NCBI RefSeq assembly: GCF_002007485.1 | Contig: NZ_CP015820.1 | Location: forward strand, 1,054,001 to 1,118,000 | Direction of reading: 5' to 3' | DNA from: Ditibartonella apihabitans | GTDB lineage: Bacteria > Pseudomonadota > Alphaproteobacteria > Rhizobiales > Rhizobiaceae | Length of the DNA stretch: 64,000 nucleotides | In this document: piece after piece, positions 38,986-49,131 of the stretch | How positions within the stretch are numbered: position 1 is the stretch's first letter | Layout of the letters: the number at the start of each line of letters is the position of its first letter | Notes under the pieces: generated by a model | The model's input: the letters and a program-made list of their open reading frames with translations, nothing else | The model's database searches: none | Told to the model about the DNA's origin: nothing | Position numbers and translations under genes: made by a program

Positions 38986-39801
38986 ATGTCTAATCTTCTC
39001 ATGAGAATTCTGACAGCTGTTGTCTTTGCAGCTATAGCACTTTTTCTGACATGGGAAGGCGGCTTTCTATTTGCTTTATTTGCCTGGTGCGTTGGAGGCT
39101 TTGTTTTATATGAGTGGAGAGGGATTAGTAAAAGCTGCTGGCGGCAAATAGACGAAATTATTGCCTCCGTGGCATATATTATTTTTGGCATTCTGCTTGT
39201 TGCTGATTTTTCAGCGCCTCTCGTTTTTGTCGTGATTTTTTTATGTGCTATTGTCCTCGCACTTGTGGCAGGAAGAAAAACCGGTTGGGTTGCTGGAGGC
39301 TATCTCTATGCAACTTTGCCCGTTCTATCCTTGACATATATAAGAGGCGAAGAACCATTCGGATTCGGTGCGATTATTTATCTCTTCGCTATTGTTTGGG
39401 GAACGGATATAGCGGCCTATTTCAATGGACGTTCGCTCGGCGGACCGAAACTTGCTCCCAAATTTTCTCCTAATAAAACGTGGAGTGGGGCCATTGGCGG
39501 TGCATTGGCCGGTACTGCAGGCGGATGCCTCGTAGCGTTTGTAGCTCTTGATACTACTCCAGCCAATTTGTTTATCCCTGTACTGTCTCTTGCTCTTTCG
39601 ATTGTATCGCAAATTGGAGATATTTCTGAATCGTGGGTAAAACGGCACTTTGGTGTAAAAGATTCAGGGCGCTTCCTGCCTGGACATGGCGGCTTTATGG
39701 ATCGCGTCGATGGACTGGTTTTTGCTGCCATTCTGCTTTATCTCGTCGGAGCAATCGCTGCAGATATGACAGTTCCTTCAAATATGTTTAACCTGATCTG
39801 A
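38986..39801 (+). CDS. cdsA: Phosphatidate cytidylyltransferase
   Basis: A 271-residue integral membrane enzyme that makes CDP-diacylglycerol from phosphatidate and CTP. About eight membrane helices; the C-terminal signature reads SQIGDISESWVKRHFGVKDS then GRFLPGHGGFMDRVDGL, with the metal-binding Asp residues. ATG 38986 is preceded by GGAGA; the frame from 38959 is rejected. It ends where the rseP frame begins, consistent with a uppS-cdsA-rseP operon. Confidence 0.95.
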   Translation: MSNLLMRILTAVVFAAIALFLTWEGGFLFALFAWCVGGFVLYEWRGISKSCWRQIDEIIASVAYIIFGILLVADFSAPLVFVVIFLCAIVLALVAGRKTGWVAGGYLYATLPVLSLTYIRGEEPFGFGAIIYLFAIVWGTDIAAYFNGRSLGGPKLAPKFSPNKTWSGAIGGALAGTAGGCLVAFVALDTTPANLFIPVLSLALSIVSQIGDISESWVKRHFGVKDSGRFLPGHGGFMDRVDGLVFAAILLYLVGAIAADMTVPSNMFNLI

Positions 39802-39825
39802 TTGACGGAGCCTCTCTTGGAAATA

Positions 39826-40965
39826 ATGAGTTTTATTGCTGATGTCGGCACACCGTTATTGCGTATTTTTGGTGTGATATGTGTCATCATGGTCATTATT
39901 TTTGTCCATGAAATGGGCCATTATCTCGTGGGGCGCTGGTGCGGTATCGGCGCGAGTGCATTTTCATTGGGATTTGGTCCGGAAATCTGTTCGCGGACCG
40001 ATAAGCGTGGCACACGGTGGCGCATTGCATTGATACCTCTTGGCGGCTACGTGAAATTTATCGGCGACGAAGATGCTGCCGGAATGGCTTCAAAAGCGGA
40101 TGCGGCGGCGCTTCCCGGATCTTTTGCTTCTGCTGGTGCCTGGGCTCGTGCTGTTACCGTTTTTGCCGGACCATTTACCAATGCACTTTTTACCGTTGTG
40201 GTTTTGTCGTTTTTCTTCTTCTCCTATGGCAGAATAATCATTGAACCGGTTATCGGTTCATTGGTGGATGGTGCGCCCGCAATGACGGCAGGGTTAAAAC
40301 CCGGAGACCGTTTTATAGAGATGGATGGTCAAAAGGTTGAAAGTTTCGACGACCTCATCGGTTATGTTTCGCTCCACGGAGGTGATCCGATCGATTTTAC
40401 GCTGGAAAGATCAGGGCAGCCTTATAACGTTACCATTACGCCAAAACCGACGGAACGGGATGACGGATTTGGCAATAAAGTTCGCGTCGGCATGATTGGC
40501 GCTGGAGCACCTGCTGATCCGAATAATCCGGGAAGACTGGATCCGGCCTATGAAAAACATGTCAATTATGGATTGTTTTCGGCAATTGGTGAAGCAACGG
40601 ACAAATCGGCTTTTATTGTCGTTCAGACAGTTCGTTTTCTCGGGCGATTGATTGAAGGGCGGGAAGATCGCTGTCAATTGAGCGGCCCTTCGAAAACGGC
40701 AACGATAGCTTGGCAGGTAAGCGAGACCGGATTTATGTCGCTTCTCAATCTTACAGCGTTTCTTTCAATCGGCATCGGGTTGATAAATCTGTTTCCATTG
40801 CCACCGCTTGATGGCGGGCATCTGGTTTTTTATGTTATTGAAGGTGTTATCGGGCGGCCGGTTCCCAAGCGTATTCAGGAAATCATTTTTACCGTCGGCT
40901 TTATTATTGTCGTTGCTTTTATGTTATTTGCAATATCCAACGATTATTTATGCTGGTTAGGTTGA
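39826..40965 (+). CDS. rseP: Site-2 intramembrane metalloprotease RseP
   Basis: A 379-residue zinc metalloprotease of the M50 family. The active-site HEMGH is at residues 28-32 in the first membrane helix, one PDZ domain covers about residues 120-210 (LVDGAPAMTAGLKPGDRFIE), and the third metal ligand lies in NLFPLPPLDGGHL near residue 325. It cleaves anti-sigma factors and remnant signal peptides in the inner membrane. ATG 39826 is chosen over TTG 39802, which directly follows the cdsA stop. bamA lies downstream after a 229-base gap. Confidence 0.94.
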   Translation: MSFIADVGTPLLRIFGVICVIMVIIFVHEMGHYLVGRWCGIGASAFSLGFGPEICSRTDKRGTRWRIALIPLGGYVKFIGDEDAAGMASKADAAALPGSFASAGAWARAVTVFAGPFTNALFTVVVLSFFFFSYGRIIIEPVIGSLVDGAPAMTAGLKPGDRFIEMDGQKVESFDDLIGYVSLHGGDPIDFTLERSGQPYNVTITPKPTERDDGFGNKVRVGMIGAGAPADPNNPGRLDPAYEKHVNYGLFSAIGEATDKSAFIVVQTVRFLGRLIEGREDRCQLSGPSKTATIAWQVSETGFMSLLNLTAFLSIGIGLINLFPLPPLDGGHLVFYVIEGVIGRPVPKRIQEIIFTVGFIIVVAFMLFAISNDYLCWLG

Positions 40966-41048
40966 TTAAGCTGTGTTAACAGTTTATCAAGTTGGGCGAT
41001 GTTTGTTATTTAAAAATGATGTAAACTGTTTACCATATTTGTGAAATG

Positions 41049-41068
41049 CCGTGGCATACATGCCACGG
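41049..41068 (+). terminator. Hairpin between rseP and bamA
   Basis: CCGTGGCA-TACA-TGCCACGG, a perfect 8-bp stem 83 bases after rseP and 127 before bamA. No T-run follows, so termination is uncertain; it may separate the two transcripts or stabilise mRNA. Confidence 0.45.
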
Positions 41069-41194
41069 TGAGTAAAGAAGTAGGCAGATTTTAACGGAAG
41101 GCCTTGCTTGTATAAAAAAACCCGCTATTAGGGATATATAAGCATTTTTGGGCACGGTGTGTCTGGAAACAAATAAACAAGGGTAAAGAAGCCA

Positions 41195-43609
41195 ATGACG
41201 GCGAATTCGAAATTTCTTAGCGCAGCATCTGCACTGGCACTTACGGTAGCAATGGCCGTTCCGGCAACTGTAACTGTCTCGGTTTTGGGAATGGGGGTTG
41301 CACAGGCGGCTGTCGTTCACGCCATCGAGGTTCGTGGCAACCAGCGTGTTGACGCACAGACGATTCGTGATAACACGGGTATCAAGGTTGGAAAGAATTT
41401 TTCCAATAATGATATTGATGAAGGTTTGAAGCGGCTTTTTGCAATGGGGCTGTTTTCCGACGTCAAGATGAAGCAGGTTGGTGGTACGCTCGTGGTTTCT
41501 GTCAAGGAATACGAAGTCGTCAATCAGGTGCTTTTCCAAGGTAATAAAAAGGTCAAGGATCCTGATTTGCAGCGCGTTATTTCGCTTAAGCCGCGCGAAG
41601 CTTTCGATCCTGCCAAACTTGCATCCGACGAACAGTCCATTCGTGATGCCTATCGTTATGTAGGTCGTAATGATGCAGAGGTTTCGGCCCAGACTGTCGA
41701 TCTCGGGCAAGGACGTGTGAATGTCGTCTTCAAGATCACAGAAGGTAAGAAAACCAAGATTGACGATATTACCTTTGAAGGAAATAAGGCTTTTGGTAAC
41801 CGCCGTCTGCGTGATGTTATCGCAACCAAACGCTCCAATATCCTTTCTTGGCTGACCAGAGGCGATGTTTATAGTGATGATCGCTTGCAGGCTGATCAGG
41901 AAGCTTTGCGCCGTTTCTATTTCAATCACGGTTATGCAGATTTTCAGATTGTTTCGGCTGATGCGACATTCGACGAAGCCAGCAATTCCTATAAAATCAA
42001 ATTCGTTGTTGATGAAGGTGCCCGCTATAAATTAGGCGATGTACAGGTTGATAGCACGATTGAAGGGATTGATACCCAGTCGATGCAAAAAGTGCTGAAG
42101 ACCCATGAAGGCGATGTCTATTCAGCCAAGCGCATTGAAGACTCGGTATTGGCAATCAATAACAAGGTTGCTGATTCGGGTTATGCCTTTGCTAAAGTTG
42201 AACCTCGTGGTGACCGTGATTTCAATAATCATACGATGTCTATCGTTTACAATATCGACCAAGGACCGAGGGCCTATGTCGAGCGAATTGAAATTCGCGG
42301 TAACGATAAAACACGTGACTATGTTATCCGTCGCGAGCTCGACCTGAATGAAGGCGATGCTTATAACCAGACAATGGTGCAGCGTGCTAAACGGCGCCTT
42401 GAAGGGTTGGGCTTCTTCCAGACTGTCAATGTTTCAACAGCTCCGGGCTCAGAACCGGATCAGGTTATCCTTGTTGTTGATGTGACCGAAAAATCAACGG
42501 GTGAGTTCTCTATCGGTGGTGGTTATACAACAGGTGGCGATTCGCCGGGTGCTTCGGTTGAAGCTTCTATTACAGAGCGTAACTTCTTGGGGCGTGGCCA
42601 ATATGTTCGTATTGGTGCCGGTGCCGGTGAAGATGACGCACGTAACTATAATTTGTCATTTACCGAACCTTATTTTCTTGGTTATCGGTTGTCGGCCGGT
42701 TTTGATGTTTTTCGTCGTACATATCGTATGAATGACGACTATGATGTCAAACAAACAGGCGGTTCGGTTCGTTTTGGTGTGCCGATTACCGAACAGTTAA
42801 CCGGTAGCATCGCTTATAACTATGTTCAGGAAGAATATGATCTTGACCACGAGGGTCGCTACGCGGATCGTGCAAGAGAGCACGGTACTATTAAAGAATA
42901 TGAAGAGATGAAAGATTATTCCGGTGCCATTGTTCAAGCGTCGAAGAATAGTCCGTGGATTCGTTCGTCGGTCAGCTATGGTTTGACCTATAATACTATA
43001 GATGACATGAAAAACCCGCATGATGGTCTCTTCATTCGCGGTATTCAGGAATATGCCGGTGTCGGTGGTGACGCAAACTTCTTGAAGACGACCGGTAAGG
43101 CCATGATGTACAAGACGATTTCGGAAACATACGATCTCGTTGGTTTGCTGTCTGTCGGCGGTGGCTATATCCACGAGATCGGTGACGATGGTGTCCGTAT
43201 CTTCGATATGTTCAAGAGCAATTCGGACATGATACGTGGTTTCAAATATAACGGTATCGGTCCTCGTCAGCGCTCTACAGACGGAGATAAGTACTTCCTC
43301 GGTGGTACAACCTATATGAATGCCACGGCGGAAATCCAATTCCCGATGCCGGTTGTTCCCGATAGCTTGGGTATGCGTGGTGCGTTCTTCGCAGATACGG
43401 CAACTCTTTATGGCAATAAGTATGATCCGGTCTATGACTTTGAACAAGCCGTTACCGGTGATGAAAGTGCATGGCGTGCATCTGCCGGTGTCAGCTTGAT
43501 GTGGGCTTCGCCATTTGGGCCATTGCGCTTTGACTATGCTTGGCCTGTTGCTAAAGAGAGCGGTGACCGGACACAGAACTTCAACTTTGGTGTGTCAACC
43601 AAGTTCTAA
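41195..43609 (+). CDS. bamA: Outer membrane protein assembly factor BamA
   Basis: An 804-residue Omp85 protein. Signal peptide (cleavage after AQA, residue 38), five POTRA domains (about 40-440; the first opens with VHAIEVRGNQRVDAQTIRD), then a 16-strand barrel. The barrel carries the IRGF lid-lock motif (MIRGFKYNGIGP) and ends in NFGVSTKF with a terminal Phe for outer-membrane insertion. It folds beta-barrel proteins into the outer membrane. ATG 41195 gives the complete signal peptide. lpxD follows after 47 bases. Confidence 0.97.
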   Translation: MTANSKFLSAASALALTVAMAVPATVTVSVLGMGVAQAAVVHAIEVRGNQRVDAQTIRDNTGIKVGKNFSNNDIDEGLKRLFAMGLFSDVKMKQVGGTLVVSVKEYEVVNQVLFQGNKKVKDPDLQRVISLKPREAFDPAKLASDEQSIRDAYRYVGRNDAEVSAQTVDLGQGRVNVVFKITEGKKTKIDDITFEGNKAFGNRRLRDVIATKRSNILSWLTRGDVYSDDRLQADQEALRRFYFNHGYADFQIVSADATFDEASNSYKIKFVVDEGARYKLGDVQVDSTIEGIDTQSMQKVLKTHEGDVYSAKRIEDSVLAINNKVADSGYAFAKVEPRGDRDFNNHTMSIVYNIDQGPRAYVERIEIRGNDKTRDYVIRRELDLNEGDAYNQTMVQRAKRRLEGLGFFQTVNVSTAPGSEPDQVILVVDVTEKSTGEFSIGGGYTTGGDSPGASVEASITERNFLGRGQYVRIGAGAGEDDARNYNLSFTEPYFLGYRLSAGFDVFRRTYRMNDDYDVKQTGGSVRFGVPITEQLTGSIAYNYVQEEYDLDHEGRYADRAREHGTIKEYEEMKDYSGAIVQASKNSPWIRSSVSYGLTYNTIDDMKNPHDGLFIRGIQEYAGVGGDANFLKTTGKAMMYKTISETYDLVGLLSVGGGYIHEIGDDGVRIFDMFKSNSDMIRGFKYNGIGPRQRSTDGDKYFLGGTTYMNATAEIQFPMPVVPDSLGMRGAFFADTATLYGNKYDPVYDFEQAVTGDESAWRASAGVSLMWASPFGPLRFDYAWPVAKESGDRTQNFNFGVSTKF

Positions 43610-43656
43610 TTTTCCCTTTCTCCCGATCTTGAAGGGTCGGGAGAGAAAGTGTTCTG

Positions 43657-44700
43657 ATGGCGGATTCATTATTTTTTACGCCGTCCCGACAGTTGACTGT
43701 TGGCGAGGCGGCAGCTTTAACAGGTGCCGCTTTACGCAATCCTGAATTAAGTGGTTCAGTAATCAAGCATCTTTCTTCGCTGGATAATGCGGAGCCGGGT
43801 TCTCTCGTTTTTGTCGAAAGTAGAAAATTTGCAAAAGCGTTGCTCGGGAGCCAGGCTCTTGCCGTTTTTTGTTCCGAAGATGTTGCTTCCAAAGTTCCTG
43901 ATAATATTGCTACTCTTGTAACGCAATCGCCACATCGTGATTTTGCGATGATTGGACGCATCCTGTTTCCGACAGCTTCAACACCGGCTCCGTGGTTTGG
44001 AGAATATGGAGTTTCACCAAAAGCTTTTGTTCATCCGGAGGCAAAACTCGAAGAAGGAGTGACGGTCGAACCGGGTGCTGTTATCGGACGCGGAGCAGAA
44101 GTGGGGAGCGGTACACTTGTTTCCTCAACGGCCGTCATCGGTGAAAATTGTCGGGTAGGGCGTGAATGCTATATCGCGCCATCTGTTTCAATTCAGTATA
44201 GCTTTATAGGTAATCGGGTTCGTCTTTATCCGGGAGTGAGAATAGGTCAGGACGGGTTCGGTTATGTCGGTGGACCGAGCGGCATTGAAAAAATTCCGCA
44301 GCTTGGGCGCGTTATTATTCAGGATGATGTAGAAATCGGTGCCAATACGACAGTTGATCGCGGTGCATTGAAAGATACGATCATCGGCGAAGGCACAAAA
44401 ATAGATAATTTGGTTCAAATTGCTCATAATGTGCAAATCGGACGTTTTTGTTTGATTGCTGCGCATTGTGGAATTGCAGGTAGTTCTACAATCGGTGATA
44501 TGACGCAATTGGGAGGAAGTGTCGGTCTGGCCGATCACGTAAAAATTGGCTCACGTGTGCAGATCGCTGCAGCAAGTGGCGTTATGAATGACATACCTGA
44601 CGGCGAAAAATGGGGTGGTAGCCCCGCTCGCCCGATCAAACAATGGTTCCGTGAAGTTGCGGCGCTAAGAAATATGACAAAGTTCAATAAGGAGAAATGA
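43657..44700 (+). CDS. lpxD: UDP-3-O-(3-hydroxyacyl)glucosamine N-acyltransferase
   Basis: A 347-residue left-handed beta-helix acyltransferase, third step of lipid A synthesis. The N-terminal uridine-binding domain (residues 1-105) is followed by hexapeptide repeats (from [20 protein letters not shown]) and the catalytic His in [11 protein letters not shown] near residue 256. The C-terminal helix [13 protein letters not shown] would bind ACP. Cytosolic. It follows bamA and precedes fabZ by 4 bases. Confidence 0.96.
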   Translation: MADSLFFTPSRQLTVGEAAALTGAALRNPELSGSVIKHLSSLDNAEPGSLVFVESRKFAKALLGSQALAVFCSEDVASKVPDNIATLVTQSPHRDFAMIGRILFPTASTPAPWFGEYGVSPKAFVHPEAKLEEGVTVEPGAVIGRGAEVGSGTLVSSTAVIGENCRVGRECYIAPSVSIQYSFIGNRVRLYPGVRIGQDGFGYVGGPSGIEKIPQLGRVIIQDDVEIGANTTVDRGALKDTIIGEGTKIDNLVQIAHNVQIGRFCLIAAHCGIAGSSTIGDMTQLGGSVGLADHVKIGSRVQIAAASGVMNDIPDGEKWGGSPARPIKQWFREVAALRNMTKFNKEK

Positions 44701-44704
44701 CAAG

Positions 44705-45184
44705 ATGAACGCTGCTGTTGAGAAGAACAGTCTGGAGGCAGTAGACATTCGTAAGCTGTTGTCGATATTGCCTCATCGTTACCCGTTTCTTCTTATTGAT
44801 CGTATTATTGATATTGACGGTGATCAATCGGCAATTGGCATTAAAAATGTTACGGTAAACGAACCGCACTTCACAGGGCATTTTCCGGAAAACCCGATTA
44901 TGCCGGGTGTGCTTATCATTGAAGCGATGGCTCAGACTGCCGGCGCAATTTCGTTGCTTGTTCAGGGCGACGAAAAACCCGGCGTTGTTTATCTCATGAC
45001 CGTCGATAAAGCAAAATTCCGTAAACCTGTTGTGCCGGGAGATCAGTTGAGGCTCCATGTCAAGAAATTGAAACAACATGGTGGAATCAGGCGCTTTTCT
45101 TGCATTGCGGAAGTTGATGGAAATCGCGTGGCAGAAGCGGAAGTTGCTGCTATGATTGCGGTTGCCGAGAATAAAGAAGAATAG
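44705..45184 (+). CDS. fabZ: 3-hydroxyacyl-ACP dehydratase FabZ
   Basis: A 159-residue hot-dog-fold dehydratase of fatty acid elongation. The catalytic His is in [13 protein letters not shown] (about residue 23) and the catalytic Glu in [15 protein letters not shown] (about residue 77); [15 protein letters not shown] links them. It competes with LpxA/LpxD for 3-hydroxyacyl-ACP, which explains its constant place inside the lpx cluster. Start ATG 44705 lies 4 bases after lpxD. Confidence 0.97.
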   Translation: MNAAVEKNSLEAVDIRKLLSILPHRYPFLLIDRIIDIDGDQSAIGIKNVTVNEPHFTGHFPENPIMPGVLIIEAMAQTAGAISLLVQGDEKPGVVYLMTVDKAKFRKPVVPGDQLRLHVKKLKQHGGIRRFSCIAEVDGNRVAEAEVAAMIAVAENKEE

Positions 45185-45193
45185 GGTTCTAGA

Positions 45194-46021
45194 ATGTCCG
45201 GTGTTGAAATTCATCCAACTGCGATAGTGGAAAAAGGTGCAGAACTTGGTACCAATGTAAAAATCGGGCCTTTTTGTACCGTTAGCGTCGATGCTGTTAT
45301 TGGCGATGATTCCCGTTTGTTGAGCCATGTTGTCATAATGGGCCCAACCACATTGGGGTCAAACGCTCTTGTCTATCCGAATGCAGTTTTAGGGGGAGAT
45401 CCTCAAAATAATAAACACAAAGGTGGGCGTACCACTTTGGTTATCGGAAAAAATTGCATCATCCGTGAAGGTGTCACCATGCATCGCGGGTCGGATACAA
45501 GCCGTGGAACAACAACGGTTGGCGATGATTGCGAATTTTTGGCTTATGCCCATGTGGCTCATGATTGTGCTTTGGGAAATCACGTTACATTTTCCAACAA
45601 TGTGATGATTGGTGGCCATGTCGTGATCGGTGATTATGTGATTATTGGCGGCGGCGGTGCGGTTCATCAATTCGTTCGTGTCGGGCATCACGCTTTTGTT
45701 GGTGGTTTGGCCGCTCTGGTTGGTGATCTCATTCCCTATGGGTCTGCTATCGGCGTCCACGCATGGCTGGGTGGCTTGAATATTATAGGCATGAAAAGAT
45801 CAGGTTTGCCGCATAGCGAAATTCACGCTGTGCGTCATGCTGTACCGATGCTCTTTGACAGAACCAAACCCATTGCCGAAAGAGCCATTGACGTGCGTAA
45901 TGCCTATCCAGCTTCAAAAGCGGTAACTGACATTATCGATTTTGTTGAAGCTGATCATAAACGCGCGTTTTGTACGCCAAAACTCGATAACACAAATAAC
46001 AGCGGCGATATCGGATATTGA
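45194..46021 (+). CDS. lpxA: UDP-N-acetylglucosamine acyltransferase
   Basis: A 275-residue beta-helix enzyme catalysing the first step of lipid A synthesis. Hexapeptide repeats run from IHPTAIVEKGAELG; the catalytic His is His123 in AYAHVAHDCALGNHV. The C-terminal helical domain (from about residue 190, RSGLPHSEIHAVRHA) is standard. The stop at 46019-46021 abuts the lpxI start. Confidence 0.97.
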   Translation: MSGVEIHPTAIVEKGAELGTNVKIGPFCTVSVDAVIGDDSRLLSHVVIMGPTTLGSNALVYPNAVLGGDPQNNKHKGGRTTLVIGKNCIIREGVTMHRGSDTSRGTTTVGDDCEFLAYAHVAHDCALGNHVTFSNNVMIGGHVVIGDYVIIGGGGAVHQFVRVGHHAFVGGLAALVGDLIPYGSAIGVHAWLGGLNIIGMKRSGLPHSEIHAVRHAVPMLFDRTKPIAERAIDVRNAYPASKAVTDIIDFVEADHKRAFCTPKLDNTNNSGDIGY

Positions 46022-46023
46022 AT

Positions 46024-46896
46024 ATGGGGAAGGGCGACACAAAACGTAGCCTTTCCGGTCGCACCGCTATCATCGCGGGAAATGGTGTTTTGCCTTTGGC
46101 TGTTGCCAACGCAATAGAAGAAATGGGAGAAAAGCCGTTTCTTGTTCCACTGAAAGGCGAGGCCGATCCGAGACTTTACTCCTATGAGCACTGTGAAATA
46201 TCGGTCGTACAGCTAGCAAGACTGATAAAAGCTTTGAAAAAAGCGAATATCACCAATGTTATATTGGCAGGTGGTGTCAAAAGTCGGCCTAATCTCAAAG
46301 ATCTGCGCCCTGATTGGACAACGTTATCAGCATTGCCAAAATTGTTTCATGCTTTGGGGCAGGGAGACGATGCGCTTTTGAAAGCCTTCATTAGCGTTGT
46401 CGAAAAATATGGTTTTCATGTTGTGGGCGCCCACGAAGTCGTTCCACAATTATTGGCACCCAAAGGATTCAATCTGACGAAGAAACGCGCTGACGAAAAA
46501 AATTGGCGGGATATTATGCTTGCAGCGGAGGCAGCTGCAATTTTGGGAAAACTTGATATCGGTCAGGGAGCAGTTGCTGTAAAAGGGCGCGTCGTGGCCG
46601 TTGAAGGTGCGGAGGGTACCGATAACATGTTGCGCCGTGTCACGGAAATGCGTAATGAAAAACGCATTCCTCTAACAGGGGGTGTGCTGGTCAAGCGAGC
46701 TAAAGAACAACAGGATGAAAGAGCCGATTTGCCCACCATTGGGCCTGAAACAATTATCCATGCCAAACAATGTCATTTGGATGGTGTTGCCGTTGAAGCA
46801 GAGCGAACTTTCATCGTTTCATTAAAAGAGACAGTTGAACAAGCAGATAAATGTTCGCTTTTTATCGAGACCTTCGGAAAGAACGAATATGTCTGA
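46024..46896 (+). CDS. lpxI: UDP-2,3-diacylglucosamine pyrophosphatase LpxI
   Basis: A 290-residue DUF1009 protein, the alphaproteobacterial replacement for LpxH. It cleaves UDP-2,3-diacylglucosamine to lipid X and UMP. The N-terminal Rossmann-like part has AIIAGNGVLPLAVANAIEEM and the C-terminal part VVAVEGAEGTDNMLRRV then GVLVKRAKEQQDERADLPTI, containing the conserved acidic catalytic Asp of the family. ATG 46024 is preferred over TTG 46018. It overlaps lpxB by 8 bases. Confidence 0.94.
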   Translation: MGKGDTKRSLSGRTAIIAGNGVLPLAVANAIEEMGEKPFLVPLKGEADPRLYSYEHCEISVVQLARLIKALKKANITNVILAGGVKSRPNLKDLRPDWTTLSALPKLFHALGQGDDALLKAFISVVEKYGFHVVGAHEVVPQLLAPKGFNLTKKRADEKNWRDIMLAAEAAAILGKLDIGQGAVAVKGRVVAVEGAEGTDNMLRRVTEMRNEKRIPLTGGVLVKRAKEQQDERADLPTIGPETIIHAKQCHLDGVAVEAERTFIVSLKETVEQADKCSLFIETFGKNEYV

Positions 46897-48055
46897 TGGT
46901 CCTATTAAAATTGCTATCGTTGCCGGCGAAGAATCCGGAGATTTGCTCGGAGCAGATCTGATATCGGCATTGGCACGAAAAACCGGACGCAATATCAAAC
47001 TCATAGGCGTTGGCGGCTCACATCTTGAAGCGTTGGGGCTAAAAAGTGCCTTTAATGTCGATGACATAGCTTTAATGGGGCTTGGTGCTGTTTTGAAAAA
47101 ACTGCCGAAGCTCATCCTGCATATACACCGTCTGGCGCGGTTTATTGCTGATGAAAAGCCGGATTGTCTGATCATTATCGATAGTCCGGACTTTACCCAC
47201 CGTGTTGCGAAAAAAGTCCGGAAATTCGCGCCTCAAATCCCTATCATAAAATATATTGCTCCTTCGGTTTGGGCGTGGCGCCCCGAACGAGCCAAGGCAA
47301 TGTGTTCCTATATCGACCATGTTCTTGTTGTGCTCCCTTTCGAAAAAAAGGTTATGCATGATTTGCAAGGGCCCCCGGCAACTTATGTCGGTCATAGATT
47401 GTTGACCTATCCGCCATTGCTGGCAATGGAAAGAATGCGGTTGCGCCATTTGGAAGAGAAAAAGTCGGAGCCGACAGTGGTCGTATTACCGGGCTCGAGA
47501 CATTTTGAAATTCGTGGTTTGATGCCGATTTTCGGGGCAACCTTGGAAATTTTAAAAAAACGGCAGCCGGCTATCAATTTTGTTTTGCCTACTCTGCCAA
47601 GGCTTGCCGACAGTGTGCGCAAACTTATGAGTGAATGGCCGGTAAAAGTGGAAATTGTGGTTGGTGAAGAGGCAAAATGGGCAGCTTTTGCAAAAGCCGA
47701 TGCGGCACTTGCTGCGTCCGGTACTGTTTCTCTGGAACTGGCACTAGCCAATATTCCGATGGTTCTTGGTTATAAAGCGGATCTTTTTTCAAAAACCTTT
47801 ATATTGCCACGGGTAAAAGTGTGGAGCGCCGCATTGCCCAATATCATCGCCGACCGGCCAGTTGTTCCGGAATATTTCAATGAATTTTTGCGTCCCGGTA
47901 TGCTGGCCCGTCAGGTCGAACAATTGGTTGTTGCCGGGCCGGTTCGTCAAGCCCAACTTGACGGATTTTCTTTGATCAAAACGACCATGAAGACATCTGC
48001 ACCGTCGGGTGAAATTGCATCGCAAGCCTTGTTGAAATATCTGAAGCTTCAGTGA
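46889..48055 (+). CDS. lpxB: Lipid-A-disaccharide synthase
   Basis: A 388-residue GT-B glycosyltransferase (GT19) that joins lipid X and UDP-2,3-diacylglucosamine at the inner face of the membrane. It starts with IKIAIVAGEESGDLLGADLI and contains YIAPSVWAWRPERAKAM (about 124-140) and the C-terminal nucleotide-sugar site with ASGTVSLELALANIPMV (about 280). ATG 46889 lies inside the end of lpxI, the usual overlap. The longer frame from 46835 is rejected. It is the last gene of the block. Confidence 0.96.
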   Translation: MSDGPIKIAIVAGEESGDLLGADLISALARKTGRNIKLIGVGGSHLEALGLKSAFNVDDIALMGLGAVLKKLPKLILHIHRLARFIADEKPDCLIIIDSPDFTHRVAKKVRKFAPQIPIIKYIAPSVWAWRPERAKAMCSYIDHVLVVLPFEKKVMHDLQGPPATYVGHRLLTYPPLLAMERMRLRHLEEKKSEPTVVVLPGSRHFEIRGLMPIFGATLEILKKRQPAINFVLPTLPRLADSVRKLMSEWPVKVEIVVGEEAKWAAFAKADAALAASGTVSLELALANIPMVLGYKADLFSKTFILPRVKVWSAALPNIIADRPVVPEYFNEFLRPGMLARQVEQLVVAGPVRQAQLDGFSLIKTTMKTSAPSGEIASQALLKYLKLQ

Positions 48056-48314
48056 AATGCTTGAAGTTTATCAATGCTGAGTGAAATTGAAAACAGCACA
48101 GAATCGAATTCAGGTTATTTTTAACATAAATGCGTCTATCGCTTATATTTCTACCGCAAATTTATAATGATCTACGCACTTAATCCGAAATCGCTTGAGA
48201 GGTTAAAATGCTTTGTGCTGCCCGTTAAAATTTGTCGAAACAGGCAGATGAAACCTATCATTCGGTCATCATAGGGCGTAATTTCGTTTTAAAACGCCAT
48301 TCATGAAGCGGTTT

Positions 48315-48334
48315 AACACTCGATTATTAGTGTT
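48315..48334 (-). terminator. Weak hairpin at the end of the ABC-transporter operon
   Basis: AACACT and AGTGTT pair around an 8-base loop overlapping the stop codon of the minus-strand ATPase gene. The stem is only 6 bp and weak. The 270 bases between this and lpxB hold no supported gene. Confidence 0.35.
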
Positions 48335-49106
48335 TTATTTTTGCAAGAAAATCTTTAGCCCTTTGATTATCAGGGTTTGAGAAGAATTTATCAGGTGTTG
48401 TGTCCTCAAGAATCTTTCCATTTTCGAGAAAAAGAACACGTTCTGAGACTTCGCGCGCAAATCCCATCTCATGTGTGACGCAAAGCATGGTCATGCCGGT
48501 TTCGGCAAGCTTGACAATAACATCCAGAACTTCTCCGACCATTTCCGGATCAAGAGCCGAGGTTGGTTCATCAAACAACATGACCTTGGGTTCCATACAA
48601 AGAGCACGAGCAATAGCAACGCGTTGCTGCTGCCCGCCGGATAACTGGGATGGGTATTTCTCGCTATGAGCCTCGATACCGACCTTGCTCAAATATTTGA
48701 TTGCGCGCTCTTTTGCCTTTTCCTTTGTCAGTCCTTGAACGGTCATGGGAGCAAGAATGCAATTTTGCATGACAGTCATATGGGGAAAGAGATTAAAATG
48801 CTGGAATACCATGCCAACTTCGCGGAGCACATTTTTCTGCTCTTGTGGCGCTGCAGTCATGATATCGACGCCATAAATGCGGATGCTTCCTTGTTCGGGA
48901 ACTTCGAGCTGGTTTATGCAGCGGATAAGGGTTGATTTACCGGAACCGGATGGCCCACATAAAACAATGCGTTCTCCCGCTTTAACGTCGAGCGAGATAT
49001 TATGAAGGGCCTGAAATTCACCGTACCACTTGTTTAATTCTTGAATGACAATGACATGTTCATCAGATTTGGCTTTATCGTTATTATTGTGCTGAACTGC
49101 CGCCAT
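48327..49106 (-). CDS. Polar amino-acid ABC transporter, ATP-binding protein
   Basis: A 259-residue ABC ATPase of the GlnQ/HisP type. Walker [10 protein letters not shown] is near residue 52, the Q-loop region [14 protein letters not shown] near 100, signature [15 protein letters not shown] near 156, Walker [15 protein letters not shown] near 175, and the switch His in VTHEMGFA near 211. It energises uptake by the two permeases encoded upstream in the same operon. It is the last gene of the five, 25 bases after the FAD oxidoreductase. Confidence 0.93.
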   Translation of the reverse strand: MAAVQHNNNDKAKSDEHVIVIQELNKWYGEFQALHNISLDVKAGERIVLCGPSGSGKSTLIRCINQLEVPEQGSIRIYGVDIMTAAPQEQKNVLREVGMVFQHFNLFPHMTVMQNCILAPMTVQGLTKEKAKERAIKYLSKVGIEAHSEKYPSQLSGGQQQRVAIARALCMEPKVMLFDEPTSALDPEMVGEVLDVIVKLAETGMTMLCVTHEMGFAREVSERVLFLENGKILEDTTPDKFFSNPDNQRAKDFLAKIKH

Positions 49107-49131
49107 TGCTGTTGTTCTCCGTTTCTGGTTC

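Noticed and set aside
41030-41929. A 299-codon minus-strand frame over the start of bamA
   Set aside because: Antisense to the signal peptide and first POTRA domains of bamA, which are unambiguous; no family similarity.
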